A stretch of DNA of 64,000 bases from DATHTC01 sp035456465 (GTDB lineage Bacteria; Actinomycetota; Thermoleophilia; Gaiellales; Gaiellaceae), in assembly GCA_035456465.1 (NCBI GenBank), contig DATIDD010000018.1, positions 72,168 to 136,167 of the forward strand, read 5' to 3'. The stretch's first letter is position 1. Each line of letters starts with the position of its first letter. A program made the translations under genes and the position numbers. Under the pieces are notes generated by a model. The model saw only the letters and a program-made list of their open reading frames with translations. It was not told the origin of the DNA and ran no database searches. Below, one piece after another: positions 43,378 to 51,992 of this stretch.

Positions 43378-44523
43378 CTAGCGGGCGACGCGCAGGACGA
43401 GCGTCCTGCGCGCGACGACGCCGAGCGCGTCGCGTGCGGCGATCGTCACGCGCCGGGTGCCGACCGCGCGGGCGACGCCGGCGAGCGTGCCCGTGCGGGC
43501 GTCGAGGCGGATGCCGGCCGGCAGCGGCCCGCGGACGAGTTGCCAGCGGACGGCGCCGACCCCGCCGCGCTTCGCCAGCTTCACGCGGTACCGCGCGCCC
43601 AGCTTCGCCGTCGCGAGCCTCCGCGTCGCGACCGCGAGTCGTGGCGCGACGCTGACCGCGACCGTCGTCGACGCCGAGTAACCGACGGCGTCGGTCGCGG
43701 CGAGGGTGGCCGAGAACGACCCGGCCGCCGTGGGCGTGCCGCTGAGCGCGCCGGTCGCGGCGTCGAGCGTCACCCCGGCGGGAAGCGAGCCCTGGGCGAC
43801 CGACCACGCGATCGGCTGCGCGCCGCCGCTCGTCCCGACGGTGGCCTTGAACGGTACGCCGACCTCCGAGGCGCCGGCGGCCGGAGCCGAGAGCGCGAGC
43901 GGCGCCGCGACGACGAAGGTGAACTCCCTCGTGCCGACGCGCTTCGGGCCCGGGTCCTGGACGCGGGCCGTGAACGTGTACGACCCCGGCGCGGCGGCCG
44001 TGCCGGCGAGCACGCCCTGGGGCGTCAGCGACAGGCCCGGCGGCAGGCTGCCCGCTCCGACCGACCACGAGAGCGATCCGCCGCCCGAGGCCGAGAGCGT
44101 GGTCGAGAACGCGGCGCCCGCCCGGACGGGGCCGAGCGCGGGCGTGGTCACGACCAGCTGCGGGAGCACGCGGATGTGGAAGTCGGCCTGCGAGGGCGTG
44201 CTGTTGCAGGCCAGCGGCCCCGGCTCGCCGTCGGTCAGCTCGACGAAGAAGTGGTAGTCGCCCGGCGCCGTCGGGACGCCGCGCAGCTCGCCGGTCTTGC
44301 GGTCGAGCACGAGGCCGGGCGGGAACGGCGCCGAGCCCGCGGCGAGATGGAAGTCGTACGACGGCGGGCAGCCCTCCTCGCCGATGAACTGGTGCGAGTA
44401 CGGCTGGCCGACGACGGCGTCGGCAAGGACGTTCGGCTCGCCCTCGATGTCGAGGGCGGAGGCGGCGGGCACGGCCAGGATGCCGAGCACGGCGACGAGC
44501 ACGAGCAGGCGGAGACTGCGCAT
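43378..44523 (-). CDS. Secreted protein with four putative-Ig repeats
   Basis: A 381-residue exported protein: signal peptide (LRLLVLVAVLGILAVPAASA), then four cadherin-like/putative-Ig domains of about 85 residues. Each carries the G-x-LPxGxxLdxxtGxLxGtPtaaG signature (for example GSLPPGLSLTPQGVLAGT and GSLPAGVTLDAATGALSGT). Two Cys in the first domain (EGCPPS, LACNS) probably pair. Such repeats act in adhesion or as spacers; no catalytic domain is present. The C-terminus is basic (RRTLVLRVAR). The ATG has GGGGG ahead of it. Confidence 0.85.
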   Translation of the reverse strand: MRSLRLLVLVAVLGILAVPAASALDIEGEPNVLADAVVGQPYSHQFIGEEGCPPSYDFHLAAGSAPFPPGLVLDRKTGELRGVPTAPGDYHFFVELTDGEPGPLACNSTPSQADFHIRVLPQLVVTTPALGPVRAGAAFSTTLSASGGGSLSWSVGAGSLPPGLSLTPQGVLAGTAAAPGSYTFTARVQDPGPKRVGTREFTFVVAAPLALSAPAAGASEVGVPFKATVGTSGGAQPIAWSVAQGSLPAGVTLDAATGALSGTPTAAGSFSATLAATDAVGYSASTTVAVSVAPRLAVATRRLATAKLGARYRVKLAKRGGVGAVRWQLVRGPLPAGIRLDARTGTLAGVARAVGTRRVTIAARDALGVVARRTLVLRVAR

Positions 44524-44603
44524 TGAACCCCCAGGTCGGCGAGACGAGCGCGCCGAGGCTAGCAGCCGTCGGAGACGGACGATTCGCCGTTTGACAGTCC
44601 CTT

Positions 44604-44609
44604 TACGCT
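44604..44609 (+). promoter_or_regulatory. -10 box for the HelD-like gene
   Basis: TACGCT lies 9 bases before the ATG at 44619. A nearby TTGACA (44591-44596) is too close to be its -35. Confidence 0.35.
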
Positions 44610-44618
44610 CGATGCGGG

Positions 44619-46595
44619 ATGTCCCATCCGGAGCTGGCGGCCGAGCAGGCGTACGTCGACCGCGCCTACGAGCAGCTCGAGCGGATGCGGCAGACGGTCG
44701 CCGGGGCTGCCGACACGGCCGACGGCGAGGTCGCCGCGCTCGCGCTCGAGGCCTGGGCGCGCCGGCGCCTGCGGACGTTCGAGGACGCCGACCGCGGGCT
44801 CTGCTTCGGGCGTCTCGACCTCGAGGGCGACGTCCGGCCGCTCTACGTCGGGCGCCGCTGGGTGCACGACGAGGGCCACGAGATCCTCGTCGTCAACTGG
44901 CAGGCGCCCGCCGCACGCCCGTTCTACACCGCCACGCCGGTCGAGCCGCAGCGCGTCCGCCTGCGCCGCCGCTTCCGCACCCACGGCCGGCGACTCCTGG
45001 GCCTCAGCGACGAGACCCTCGACGGGACGCAGCTCGAGGGGGCGGCCGTCTCCGACTTCCTGCTGGAGGAGCTCGAGCGCACGCGCGAGGGGCGCATGCG
45101 GGACATCGTCGCCACGATCCAGGCCGACCAGTACCGCCTGATCACGGCCGACCCGAAGGGAGCGCTGGTCGTCCAGGGCGGGCCTGGTACCGGGAAGACG
45201 GCCGTCGGCCTCCACCGCGCGTCGTGGCTGCTCTACACCCACCGTCGGGAGCTCGGCCGTCGCGGCGTGCTCGTCGTCGGGCCGAATCCGACGTTCATGG
45301 ACTACGTCTCGCACGTGCTCCCGTCGCTCGGCGAGGACGCGGTCGAGCAGCGCGCCGTCGGCGAGCTGCTCGACGGGGTGGGGGCGACGCGGGAGGAGGC
45401 GACCGACGTTGCGCGGCTGAAGGGCGACCTCCGGCTCGCCGAGGTCGTGAGCCGGGCCGTCGAGCGCGCCCTGGTGCGCGCGCCCGAGCCGCTCGTGCTC
45501 ACGGTCGACGGCGCGATCGTGTCGGTCGAGGAGCCGGACGTGGCGGCGCTCCTCGAGGAGGCGCTCGCGTCGGCCGACGGGCTGCAACCGGCGAAGGAGC
45601 GGTTTCGCTCGCTGCTCCTGCGTCGCTTCTACGCCCGCTACGCGCGGCGCCTCGGCGGCGAGGCCTACCTCGGCTTCGACGAGCTGGAGGCGGTGCTCCG
45701 CCGGGGCGGGTTCCTGACCCGGTACCTCGACCGCGTCCTGCGGCTGCCGAAGCCGGACGCGCTCGTCCGTCGGCTGCTGACCTCGCCGACGGCCCTGGCG
45801 GACGCGGGCGAGGGCGTGCTCGAGCCGGCCGAGCTCCGGCTGCTCCTGCAGGACCGTCCGCGGCGCGCGGCGGAGCTCGAGTGGAGCGTCCACGACCTGC
45901 CGCTGCTCGACGAGGCGCGCGCGCTCGTGGAAGGGCCGCCGCGCCGGTCCGGCCACGTGATCGTGGACGAGGCCCAGGACCTCTCGCCGATGCAGCTGCG
46001 GATGGTCGCGCGGCGCGCCGCACACGGGCTGACGATCCTCGGCGACGTGGCGCAGGGCACCGGCCCGGTCGCCTACGCCGGCTGGGACGAGCTCGCCGCC
46101 CACCTTCCCGCCGGCGTGGACGTCCGCGTCGAGGAGCTGCGCCACGCCTACCGCGTCCCGGCCGAGATCATGGAGCTGTCGCTGCCGCTGCTCGACCTGA
46201 TCGCGCCGCGCGTCGAGCGGCCGCTCGCCTACCGCACCGGGGCGGCGCCGCCGCGAGGCCGGCGCGTGGAGGCCGGTGCCCTGCTCGCGGAGGCGCTGCG
46301 GGAGGCCGGGGCGCTGGCCGAGCAGGACGGGCTGATCGCGGTGATCGCGCCGGCCTCGCTCGCCGCGGAGGCGCCGGCGGCCGACGCGTTCGACGAGACG
46401 TCGATCCCGGTGCTGACCGCCCGGAGCGCGAAGGGCCTCGAGTTCGACCACGTGGTCGTCGTCGAGCCCGCGGCGATCGTCGAGGAAGCCGGCGAGCAGG
46501 GCCTCCGCGAGCTCTACGTCGCGCTCACGCGGCCGACGAGGACGCTCGTCGTCGTCCACGCCCGTCCGCTGCCCGCGCCGCTGCGGGCGCTCTGA
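44619..46595 (+). CDS. helD: HelD-like RNA polymerase-recycling ATPase
   Basis: A 658-residue UvrD/Rep-superfamily protein of HelD type, a motor that removes stalled RNA polymerase from DNA. The N-terminal helical arm (EQAYVDRAYEQLERMR) reaches the secondary channel in known HelD proteins. Walker A is GGPGTGKTAVGLHRA near residue 190, Walker B VIVDEAQDLSPMQL, and motif VI ELYVALTRPTRTLVVV. The IVNWQAP-type block VVNWQAPAARPFY is a HelD marker. It stands alone between a secreted protein and the rsgA operon end. Confidence 0.88.
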   Translation: MSHPELAAEQAYVDRAYEQLERMRQTVAGAADTADGEVAALALEAWARRRLRTFEDADRGLCFGRLDLEGDVRPLYVGRRWVHDEGHEILVVNWQAPAARPFYTATPVEPQRVRLRRRFRTHGRRLLGLSDETLDGTQLEGAAVSDFLLEELERTREGRMRDIVATIQADQYRLITADPKGALVVQGGPGTGKTAVGLHRASWLLYTHRRELGRRGVLVVGPNPTFMDYVSHVLPSLGEDAVEQRAVGELLDGVGATREEATDVARLKGDLRLAEVVSRAVERALVRAPEPLVLTVDGAIVSVEEPDVAALLEEALASADGLQPAKERFRSLLLRRFYARYARRLGGEAYLGFDELEAVLRRGGFLTRYLDRVLRLPKPDALVRRLLTSPTALADAGEGVLEPAELRLLLQDRPRRAAELEWSVHDLPLLDEARALVEGPPRRSGHVIVDEAQDLSPMQLRMVARRAAHGLTILGDVAQGTGPVAYAGWDELAAHLPAGVDVRVEELRHAYRVPAEIMELSLPLLDLIAPRVERPLAYRTGAAPPRGRRVEAGALLAEALREAGALAEQDGLIAVIAPASLAAEAPAADAFDETSIPVLTARSAKGLEFDHVVVVEPAAIVEEAGEQGLRELYVALTRPTRTLVVVHARPLPAPLRAL

Positions 46596-46605
46596 CCCGC
46601 GGCGG

Positions 46606-47070
46606 TCAACACGCCGGCGCCCGCGTGCGCCCCGCCGCGGCCGCGCGGCGGTAGTCGGCCACCCGCTCGAACGGGCGCCGCCCGTACACGTACACGCGGG
46701 CGAGCCCGCGGCGCAGCAGCTCGAGGCCGAGGTCCCGTCCGCCCGGCAGCTCGACGTAGGCCAGGAGCCGGCCGAAGCGGTCGCGCCGCGCCTGCGTCGA
46801 GTCGCCGCGGAGCGACACCCGACGGCGGAGCGCGAGCGACCGCGTCGCGGCGGCCGCCTCGTCGGCGCCGCAGTCGCCCAGCTCCGGCGTGTCGATGCCG
46901 AGCACGCGGACGCGCTCGCGCGCGCCGCCGTCGGCGAGCCGGACGACCAGCGTGTCGCCGTCGGCGACGCGAGACACCGTCGCCGCCACCTCGGTCGCGC
47001 CGTCGCCGCGGCACGCCGCGAGGAGCGCGACGGCCGTGCCGGCGGCGAGGGCGGCGCGCGCGTCAGGCAC
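46606..47070 (-). CDS. Thermonuclease-family lipoprotein
   Basis: A 154-residue staphylococcal-nuclease-fold protein. The first residues form a lipoprotein signal (AAGTAVALLAAC with lipobox LAAC), so it should be anchored outside the membrane. The fold motifs DGDTLVV, RVLGIDTPE and DRFGRLLAYVEL hold the catalytic Arg, Glu and Arg positions. The GTG start lies inside the end of the ATP-grasp gene (8-base overlap), making it the last of a four-gene operon with rsgA. It probably degrades extracellular nucleic acid. Confidence 0.85.
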   Translation of the reverse strand: MPDARAALAAGTAVALLAACRGDGATEVAATVSRVADGDTLVVRLADGGARERVRVLGIDTPELGDCGADEAAAATRSLALRRRVSLRGDSTQARRDRFGRLLAYVELPGGRDLGLELLRRGLARVYVYGRRPFERVADYRRAAAAGRTRAPAC

Positions 47071-48301
47071 GCCGAGCGGCGCGGTCGCGCGCCGACGCGG
47101 CGAGGAGCCCGCGGTAGTGCGCGACCATCTGCTCGTGCTCGTGCGGCGGGAAGGTCGACGTGATCGTGTCGACGAGCACGCGGTCGAGCTCGGGCCCCGC
47201 GAACCACTCCGCCGCACGCTCGTCGAAGCCGGCGAGCGCGACGTCGCAGAACTCGCGGTAGGCATCGACCTGGAAGGACGCGTCGGCGATCCGCCGGTAC
47301 GACGCGAGCTTCTCCGCGTACGAGCGCTGCTCGTCGTCGCTCACCTCCCAGTACGGCTCGAGGTCGAGCGAGACGCGCATCCGGCGGCCACTCGCGACGC
47401 AGAAGGCGCACCACTTCACGAGCGCCTCGAGTGCCCACGGGAAGTAGTAGTGCAACGAGATCAGCGACACGTCGGGCGAGGCGTTCGCGTAGTCGATCGG
47501 GTACACCTCGCCGCCCTTGACGATCGTCTCGCACGAGTTGAACTCCCAGCCGAAGAACGCGTTCACGAGCCGCGAGATCGTCACGATCTCGTCGCCGTTC
47601 TCGGCCGACAGGAACGCGTGGTCGACCCGGTACCGGTCGTGCATCGGCCGGTCGGGCTCGAACCGCATCGTCATCGTCTCGGCGCCGATCGAGAGGCTGC
47701 GGGCGAACACGTCGAAGTCCTCCACGGCCGCCTGCAGGTGCATCAGCCGCCGGCCCGACTCGTCGTAGCGCCGGTGGAGCTCGTCGGGCGAGCCGATCCG
47801 GGTCACCCCGATCCACTGGCCGCCGTCGAACGGCTTCATGTACAGCGGGTACCCGACGTGCGCGGCGACCTCCTCGAGGTCGAACGGCAGGTTGTACTTC
47901 GCCGCGGTGTAGGGGAAGCGCGGGTTGTCCGGCGGCTGCTTGTGGGGGAGCAGCCACGTCTCCGGCACCTTCAGCCCGAGCCGCATCATCGCGCAGTAGG
48001 CCGCGTGCTTCTCCATCGACTGGAAGGTGAACGGGTTGTTGAGCAGGTAGACGCCGTCCATCAGCGCCACCTTCTTCAGCCACTCGCGCGGGACGTAGTA
48101 CCAGTACGCCAGCCGGTCGATCACGAGCGCATGGCGCGGGACGGCGCGGAGGTCGAACGGCTCGATCGTGACGCGCTCGGTCGTCAGCCGGTGGCGCTCG
48201 CCCCCGTGCTGGAACTCGCCGAGCAGCTCGACCAGCGCCTCGAACGCGCGCGGCCAGTCCTCCTCGGTCCCCAGGAGCAGGCCGACGAGGTGGCGCCTCA
48301 C
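47063..48301 (-). CDS. ATP-grasp-type ligase-like protein
   Basis: A 412-residue cytoplasmic protein with an ATP-grasp-like core: the nucleotide-binding Lys strand YPLYMKPFDGGQWIGV near residue 160, preceded by QPPDNPRFPYTAAKYN. Later acidic residues (GGEVYPIDYANASPD near 275) could bind metal. ATP-grasp enzymes join a carboxylate to an amine or thiol through an acyl phosphate. The first 100 residues are a distinct N-terminal domain with a Trp/Tyr pair (LAYWYYVPREW). Substrate unknown. GTGA overlap with the esterase upstream suggests both act on one product. Confidence 0.75.
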   Translation of the reverse strand: MRRHLVGLLLGTEEDWPRAFEALVELLGEFQHGGERHRLTTERVTIEPFDLRAVPRHALVIDRLAYWYYVPREWLKKVALMDGVYLLNNPFTFQSMEKHAAYCAMMRLGLKVPETWLLPHKQPPDNPRFPYTAAKYNLPFDLEEVAAHVGYPLYMKPFDGGQWIGVTRIGSPDELHRRYDESGRRLMHLQAAVEDFDVFARSLSIGAETMTMRFEPDRPMHDRYRVDHAFLSAENGDEIVTISRLVNAFFGWEFNSCETIVKGGEVYPIDYANASPDVSLISLHYYFPWALEALVKWCAFCVASGRRMRVSLDLEPYWEVSDDEQRSYAEKLASYRRIADASFQVDAYREFCDVALAGFDERAAEWFAGPELDRVLVDTITSTFPPHEHEQMVAHYRGLLAASARDRAARRA

Positions 48302-48930
48302 GCGAGCACCTCGTCCAGGTGCGCCCCCAGCGCCTCACGCCACGAGCGCCACTCGTGGCCGCCAGGGACCTCGTGGAAGCGGACGGGGTATCCCTGCCGG
48401 GCGAGCGCCTCCGACATCGCGCCGTTGTTGGCCAGGTTCTCCTCGTCCACGCCGCAGGTCATCGTCACCGGGATCGGCGAGTGCCAATCGTGGCCGTTGA
48501 GGACGGTGCCGACGAAGCGCGTGATCCTGGCGAAGCGCGGGAAGCGGGCCTCCTGCCGGTCGGTGCGCCGGCGGAAGAAGCTGCCCGACTGCGCGAGGAT
48601 CGCGTCGAAGGCGCCCGGATGCCGCCGGTGCGCGTGGAGCAGCGCGAGCCCGCCGAGCGAGCAGCCGAGCCCGACGCGGCGCGAGGCGGGCCCGAGCTCG
48701 GGCAGGAGCTCCTCGGCGAGCAGGCGGGCGTAACGGGCCGACGCGGAGTAGGCCTCGTTCCGGTCGGCGGCCGAGAGCAGCGCGACGCGCAGCGGCTGGT
48801 ACGGCTCGAGCAGCCGGCGCAGCGAGGCGCGCCGCGCGTAGTCGTGGCCGTCGTGGACGACGAGCAACGGCACCCGCTCGGGCCGCGTCCGCTTCGGCGT
48901 CCAGACGACGACGCGGTGCGCCTCCCTCAG
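48298..48930 (-). CDS. Esterase (alpha/beta hydrolase, enterochelin esterase-like)
   Basis: An alpha/beta hydrolase with nucleophile Ser in GLGCSLGGLALLHA, an oxyanion region near VVHDGHDY and the catalytic His in VPGGHEWRSW. It belongs to the esterase D/enterochelin esterase-like group. The start is uncertain: the frame has no ATG or GTG between the rsgA stop and VVVWTPK, so I place it at a CTG overlapping the rsgA TGA. A start inside rsgA is possible, since 210 residues is short for the family. Overlaps tie it to rsgA and the ATP-grasp gene. Confidence 0.75.
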   Translation of the reverse strand: MREAHRVVVWTPKRTRPERVPLLVVHDGHDYARRASLRRLLEPYQPLRVALLSAADRNEAYSASARYARLLAEELLPELGPASRRVGLGCSLGGLALLHAHRRHPGAFDAILAQSGSFFRRRTDRQEARFPRFARITRFVGTVLNGHDWHSPIPVTMTCGVDEENLANNGAMSEALARQGYPVRFHEVPGGHEWRSWREALGAHLDEVLA

Positions 48931-49973
48931 TACTGGACCTTCCGCCGGCTGCGCTCGAACTGCCGCCAGCGCTTGCGCTGCGCCGACTGCAGCGCCTTGT
49001 CCTGCCGGATCTCGAGCGCCCGGATCTCGGCCTGGAGCTTGCGGTAGCTCTCCCACCGGTGCGGGTCGAGCCGGCCGTCCTCGAGCGCCGCCGCGACGGC
49101 GCAGCCCGGCTCGTGGTCGTGCGTGCAGTCCGAGAAGCGACACTGCGCGGCCAGCTCGGACACGTCGGCGAACGCGGTCTCGAGCGCCTGCTCGTCGGCC
49201 CACAGCTGGAGCTCGCGCATCCCCGGCGTGTCGAGCAGGAGCGCCCCGCCCGGGAGCGGGACGAGCTCGCGGTGCGACGTCGTGTGCCGGCCGCGCTCGT
49301 CGTCGGCCCTGACCTCCGCGGTGGCCATCCGCTCCTCGCCCAGCAGGCTGTTCACGAGGGTCGACTTGCCGACGCCCGAGGAGCCGAGGAGCGCAACCGT
49401 GCGGCCCGGGCCGAGATACTGCTCGAGCTCGTCGAGACCCTCGCGCGTGACGTTCGAGACCGCGTGCACGGGGACGCCGAATGCGATCGTCTCGACGTCC
49501 GCCACCGCCTCCGCGACGTCGCCCGGGTGCAGGTCGGACTTCGTGAGCACGATCACGGGCTCGGCGCCGCTGTCCCACGCGGCGGTGAGGTAGCGCTCGA
49601 GCCGCCGCAGGTTGAGGTCGTGGCCGAGGGCCGACACGAGGAGCACGGTGTCGACGTTGGCGGCGATGATCTGCTCGCCGACCCGGTCCATCGTCTCCTT
49701 CCGGGAGAAGACGGTGCGCCGGGGCAGCACGACCTCGACGATCGCCTGGTCGTCCGAGAGCCGGCGCAGGCCGACCCAGTCGCCGACGGCCGCGAGCTCG
49801 CCGGTGCGCACGAGCCGGCGCGCCGCCTCTGCCTCGAGCTCGCCGCCCTCGGTCAGCACGACGTAGCCGCCGCGGTGCTGCACGGCGACGCGCGCGGGGA
49901 CCAGCCCCTCGTCTCTGTGAGGGCGGAATGCCTCGTCGAAGAACGGGCTCCAGCCCAGCGATTCCAGCGTCAA
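48927..49973 (-). CDS. rsgA: Ribosome small-subunit biogenesis GTPase RsgA
   Basis: A 348-residue circularly permuted GTPase that helps mature the 30S subunit. An N-terminal OB domain (residues 20-90) is followed by the GTPase with motifs in permuted order: G4 LTKSD, then G1 GSSGVGKST, G2 HTT and G3 DTPGMRE. The C-terminal zinc site is in CRFSDCTHDHEPGC. The C-terminus is very basic (KRWRQFERSRRK). Start is TTG at 49973, giving the usual MTLESLGW opening. It heads the esterase/ATP-grasp/nuclease operon. Confidence 0.95.
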   Translation of the reverse strand: MTLESLGWSPFFDEAFRPHRDEGLVPARVAVQHRGGYVVLTEGGELEAEAARRLVRTGELAAVGDWVGLRRLSDDQAIVEVVLPRRTVFSRKETMDRVGEQIIAANVDTVLLVSALGHDLNLRRLERYLTAAWDSGAEPVIVLTKSDLHPGDVAEAVADVETIAFGVPVHAVSNVTREGLDELEQYLGPGRTVALLGSSGVGKSTLVNSLLGEERMATAEVRADDERGRHTTSHRELVPLPGGALLLDTPGMRELQLWADEQALETAFADVSELAAQCRFSDCTHDHEPGCAVAAALEDGRLDPHRWESYRKLQAEIRALEIRQDKALQSAQRKRWRQFERSRRKVQY

Positions 49974-50168
49974 GCGAAGACCTCCAGCGTCTCGTCGGTG
50001 AGGTGAACGGAGACGAGGCTCGCGCCGTCGCGGAGATCGCCGTGGGTCAGGCGAGCGCGACCGAGAGCCTCGCGGCCCGGAAGGCGGCTGCTGCGGTCAT
50101 TGATCCGGCCCTCCTCTCGGTCGACTGGCCGGCGCAGGTCGCGCCGGGCTCCGTCAGAGTAGACACCC

Positions 50169-50429
50169 GTGGAACCCGGGTCAACGAAGCGGCTCAAGGG
50201 ACGCCACGTCGCGGTCACGGGCGCCTCGCGCGGGATCGGCCGGGCGATCGCGCTCCGTCTGGCGGCGGAAGGGTCCCGGTTGTCGCTGCTCGCGCGCACT
50301 CGGCCGGGGTTGGAGGAGACCGCGGCCGGGTGCGCCGACGCGTCCGTCGCGCCGTGCGACGTCCGCTCGCGTGACGGGCGGCACCTTGATGGGCGAGGAA
50401 GACCGGGGCGCGGAGGCGCCGTCTCGTAG
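50169..50429 (+). pseudogene. Short-chain dehydrogenase remnant
   Basis: The reading begins like a classic SDR: LKGRHVAVTGASRGIGRAIA (TGxxxGIG cofactor site) through APCDVRSRD at about residue 67. It then runs into unrelated Gly/Arg-rich sequence and stops; the catalytic Ser-Tyr-Lys region is absent. In another frame just after the break the words VTGGTLMG resemble an SDR C-terminus, which would fit an internal deletion with frame change. The region upstream (49974-50168) holds nothing I can support. Confidence 0.7.
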
Positions 50430-50431
50430 TC

Positions 50432-51916
50432 GTGGCCGACCACGTCATCGGCGTCGACCTGGCGAACGTCTTCGACGCGCACGGCGAGTACGCGGCCACC
50501 CTGGCCTGGGGCGACGAGGTCGAGCTGGTCGAGCGGGACGCGGAACGCGTCGCGATCGCGTACACGACCTTCAAGCCGGACGCGGACGGGCTCCCGCAGC
50601 CCGTCCGGAACACCGGCGTCGTCCGGCGCTCGCGTCGCCCCGGCGCGCCCCCGCTGGCCGCCGCCGTCGTGCCCAAGGCGGAGCGCCGGATCCTCAAGGT
50701 CGAGTTCGTCGACGTCCAGCAGGGGGACGCCTCGGTGATCGAGACGCCCGGCGGCCACGTGATGCTCGTGGACGGCGGCGACAACCCGCTCTTCGCCCGC
50801 TACCTCGCGGCCCGCTTCGCCGGGTCGACGGCGGCGGCCCCGCGTCCCGTGGAGGCGCTGCTCGTCACCCACGGCGACGCGGACCACTTCGCCGGCCTCG
50901 TCGACGTCCTCGAGGCCGAGCGGCTCGCGCGGCCGAGACAGCGCGTCTTCCTGCGGCCGAGCCGCGTCCTCCACAACGGGCTCGTCAAGCGGCCGTCGTC
51001 GGTGCGCGAGCGGGAGCGCCTCGGCCCGACGGCCGAGGCGGACGGGCGCGTCTGGACGACGGGGCTCGTGGACGACCTGCTCGCCGTGCCCGACGCGGAG
51101 ATGAACACCGCCTTCCGGGCGTGGAAGCGTGCGCTCCGCACCTGGAACGAGCGCTCGCCGCTCGCGTTCACGCGACTCGAGCGCGGACGCGACGAGCCGT
51201 TCGCCGCCTTCCGCGCGGACGGCGTCGAGGTCGAGGTGCTCGGCCCGACGCCGCGGCTCGTGGGCGGCGTCCCGGCGCTGCCGCTGCTGGGCGAGCCGAG
51301 CGAGAAGCCGCGGATCGGCCTGGCGTCGGTGCGGCCGCCGGCCCAGTTCACCGGGATCTCGGCCTCGCACACGATCAACGGCCACTCGGTCGTCTTCCGG
51401 CTCACCTACGGCAAGTGGCGCTTCCTCTACGCGGGCGACCTCAACGAGGAGTCCGAGCTCGAGCTGGTGGCCGCGCACGGGCGGGGCGAGGTCGAGCTGC
51501 GCGCCGAGGTGCTGAAGGTCCCGCACCACGGGTCGGCCGACTTCCTCCCGGAGTTCCTGCGCGCGGTCTCGCCGGTCGTGTCGGTCGTCTCCTCCGGCGA
51601 CGAGTCCGCGCGGAAGGAGTACATCCATCCCCGTGCGACGCTCGTGAGCGCGCTCGGGAAGCACGCGCGCGGTGCGGAGCCGCTCGTGTTCGTGACCGAG
51701 CTCGTCGCCTTCTTCGAGGTCGTCGGTCCGGCGGTGACGAGGCGCGGCCGGACGTTCTTCGGCTTCGAGCGGCGGGCCTTCGGGCTCGTGAAGGTGCGGA
51801 CGGACGGAGAGCGCCTGTTCGTCTGGACGAACAGCGGGCAGACGCAGCTGAAGGAGGCGTACGCGTACACGCTCGAGCGCGGGCGTCCCGTCGCGGCGCC
51901 GGTCCTGCGCCTGTAG
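50432..51916 (+). CDS. ComEC/Rec2-like MBL-fold hydrolase (soluble)
   Basis: A 494-residue protein with a short N-terminal beta domain (residues 1-75) and a ComEC-type metallo-beta-lactamase domain: FVDVQQGDASVIETP, VDGGDN, the metal motif THGDADHFAGL near residue 150, YAGDLNEESE and VPHHGSADFL. ComEC membrane segments are absent, so it is a soluble relative. Soluble homologs are often nucleases or phosphodiesterases of unknown role. A 120-residue insertion lies between the metal motif and the later part. It directly follows the SDR remnant. Start GTG at 50432 has no clear ribosome binding site. Confidence 0.82.
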   Translation: MADHVIGVDLANVFDAHGEYAATLAWGDEVELVERDAERVAIAYTTFKPDADGLPQPVRNTGVVRRSRRPGAPPLAAAVVPKAERRILKVEFVDVQQGDASVIETPGGHVMLVDGGDNPLFARYLAARFAGSTAAAPRPVEALLVTHGDADHFAGLVDVLEAERLARPRQRVFLRPSRVLHNGLVKRPSSVRERERLGPTAEADGRVWTTGLVDDLLAVPDAEMNTAFRAWKRALRTWNERSPLAFTRLERGRDEPFAAFRADGVEVEVLGPTPRLVGGVPALPLLGEPSEKPRIGLASVRPPAQFTGISASHTINGHSVVFRLTYGKWRFLYAGDLNEESELELVAAHGRGEVELRAEVLKVPHHGSADFLPEFLRAVSPVVSVVSSGDESARKEYIHPRATLVSALGKHARGAEPLVFVTELVAFFEVVGPAVTRRGRTFFGFERRAFGLVKVRTDGERLFVWTNSGQTQLKEAYAYTLERGRPVAAPVLRL

Positions 51917-51992
51917 GCGACGGAATAGGCCGGCCGGACGGCGCGTTGGAGGTTGTTGACGGCACAAGCATCACCTGCCAGGAAGGACTCGG

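Noticed and set aside
44591..44609. TTGACA with TACGCT as a complete promoter for the HelD-like gene
   Set aside because: Only seven bases separate the two hexamers, too few for a normal spacer.
49970..51967. A 665-codon minus-strand frame opposite the ComEC-like gene, ending in LTDETLEVFA
   Set aside because: It lies opposite a gene with clear MBL motifs, and its residues are Arg/Gly-rich. The short closing stretch caught my eye but matches nothing I can name.
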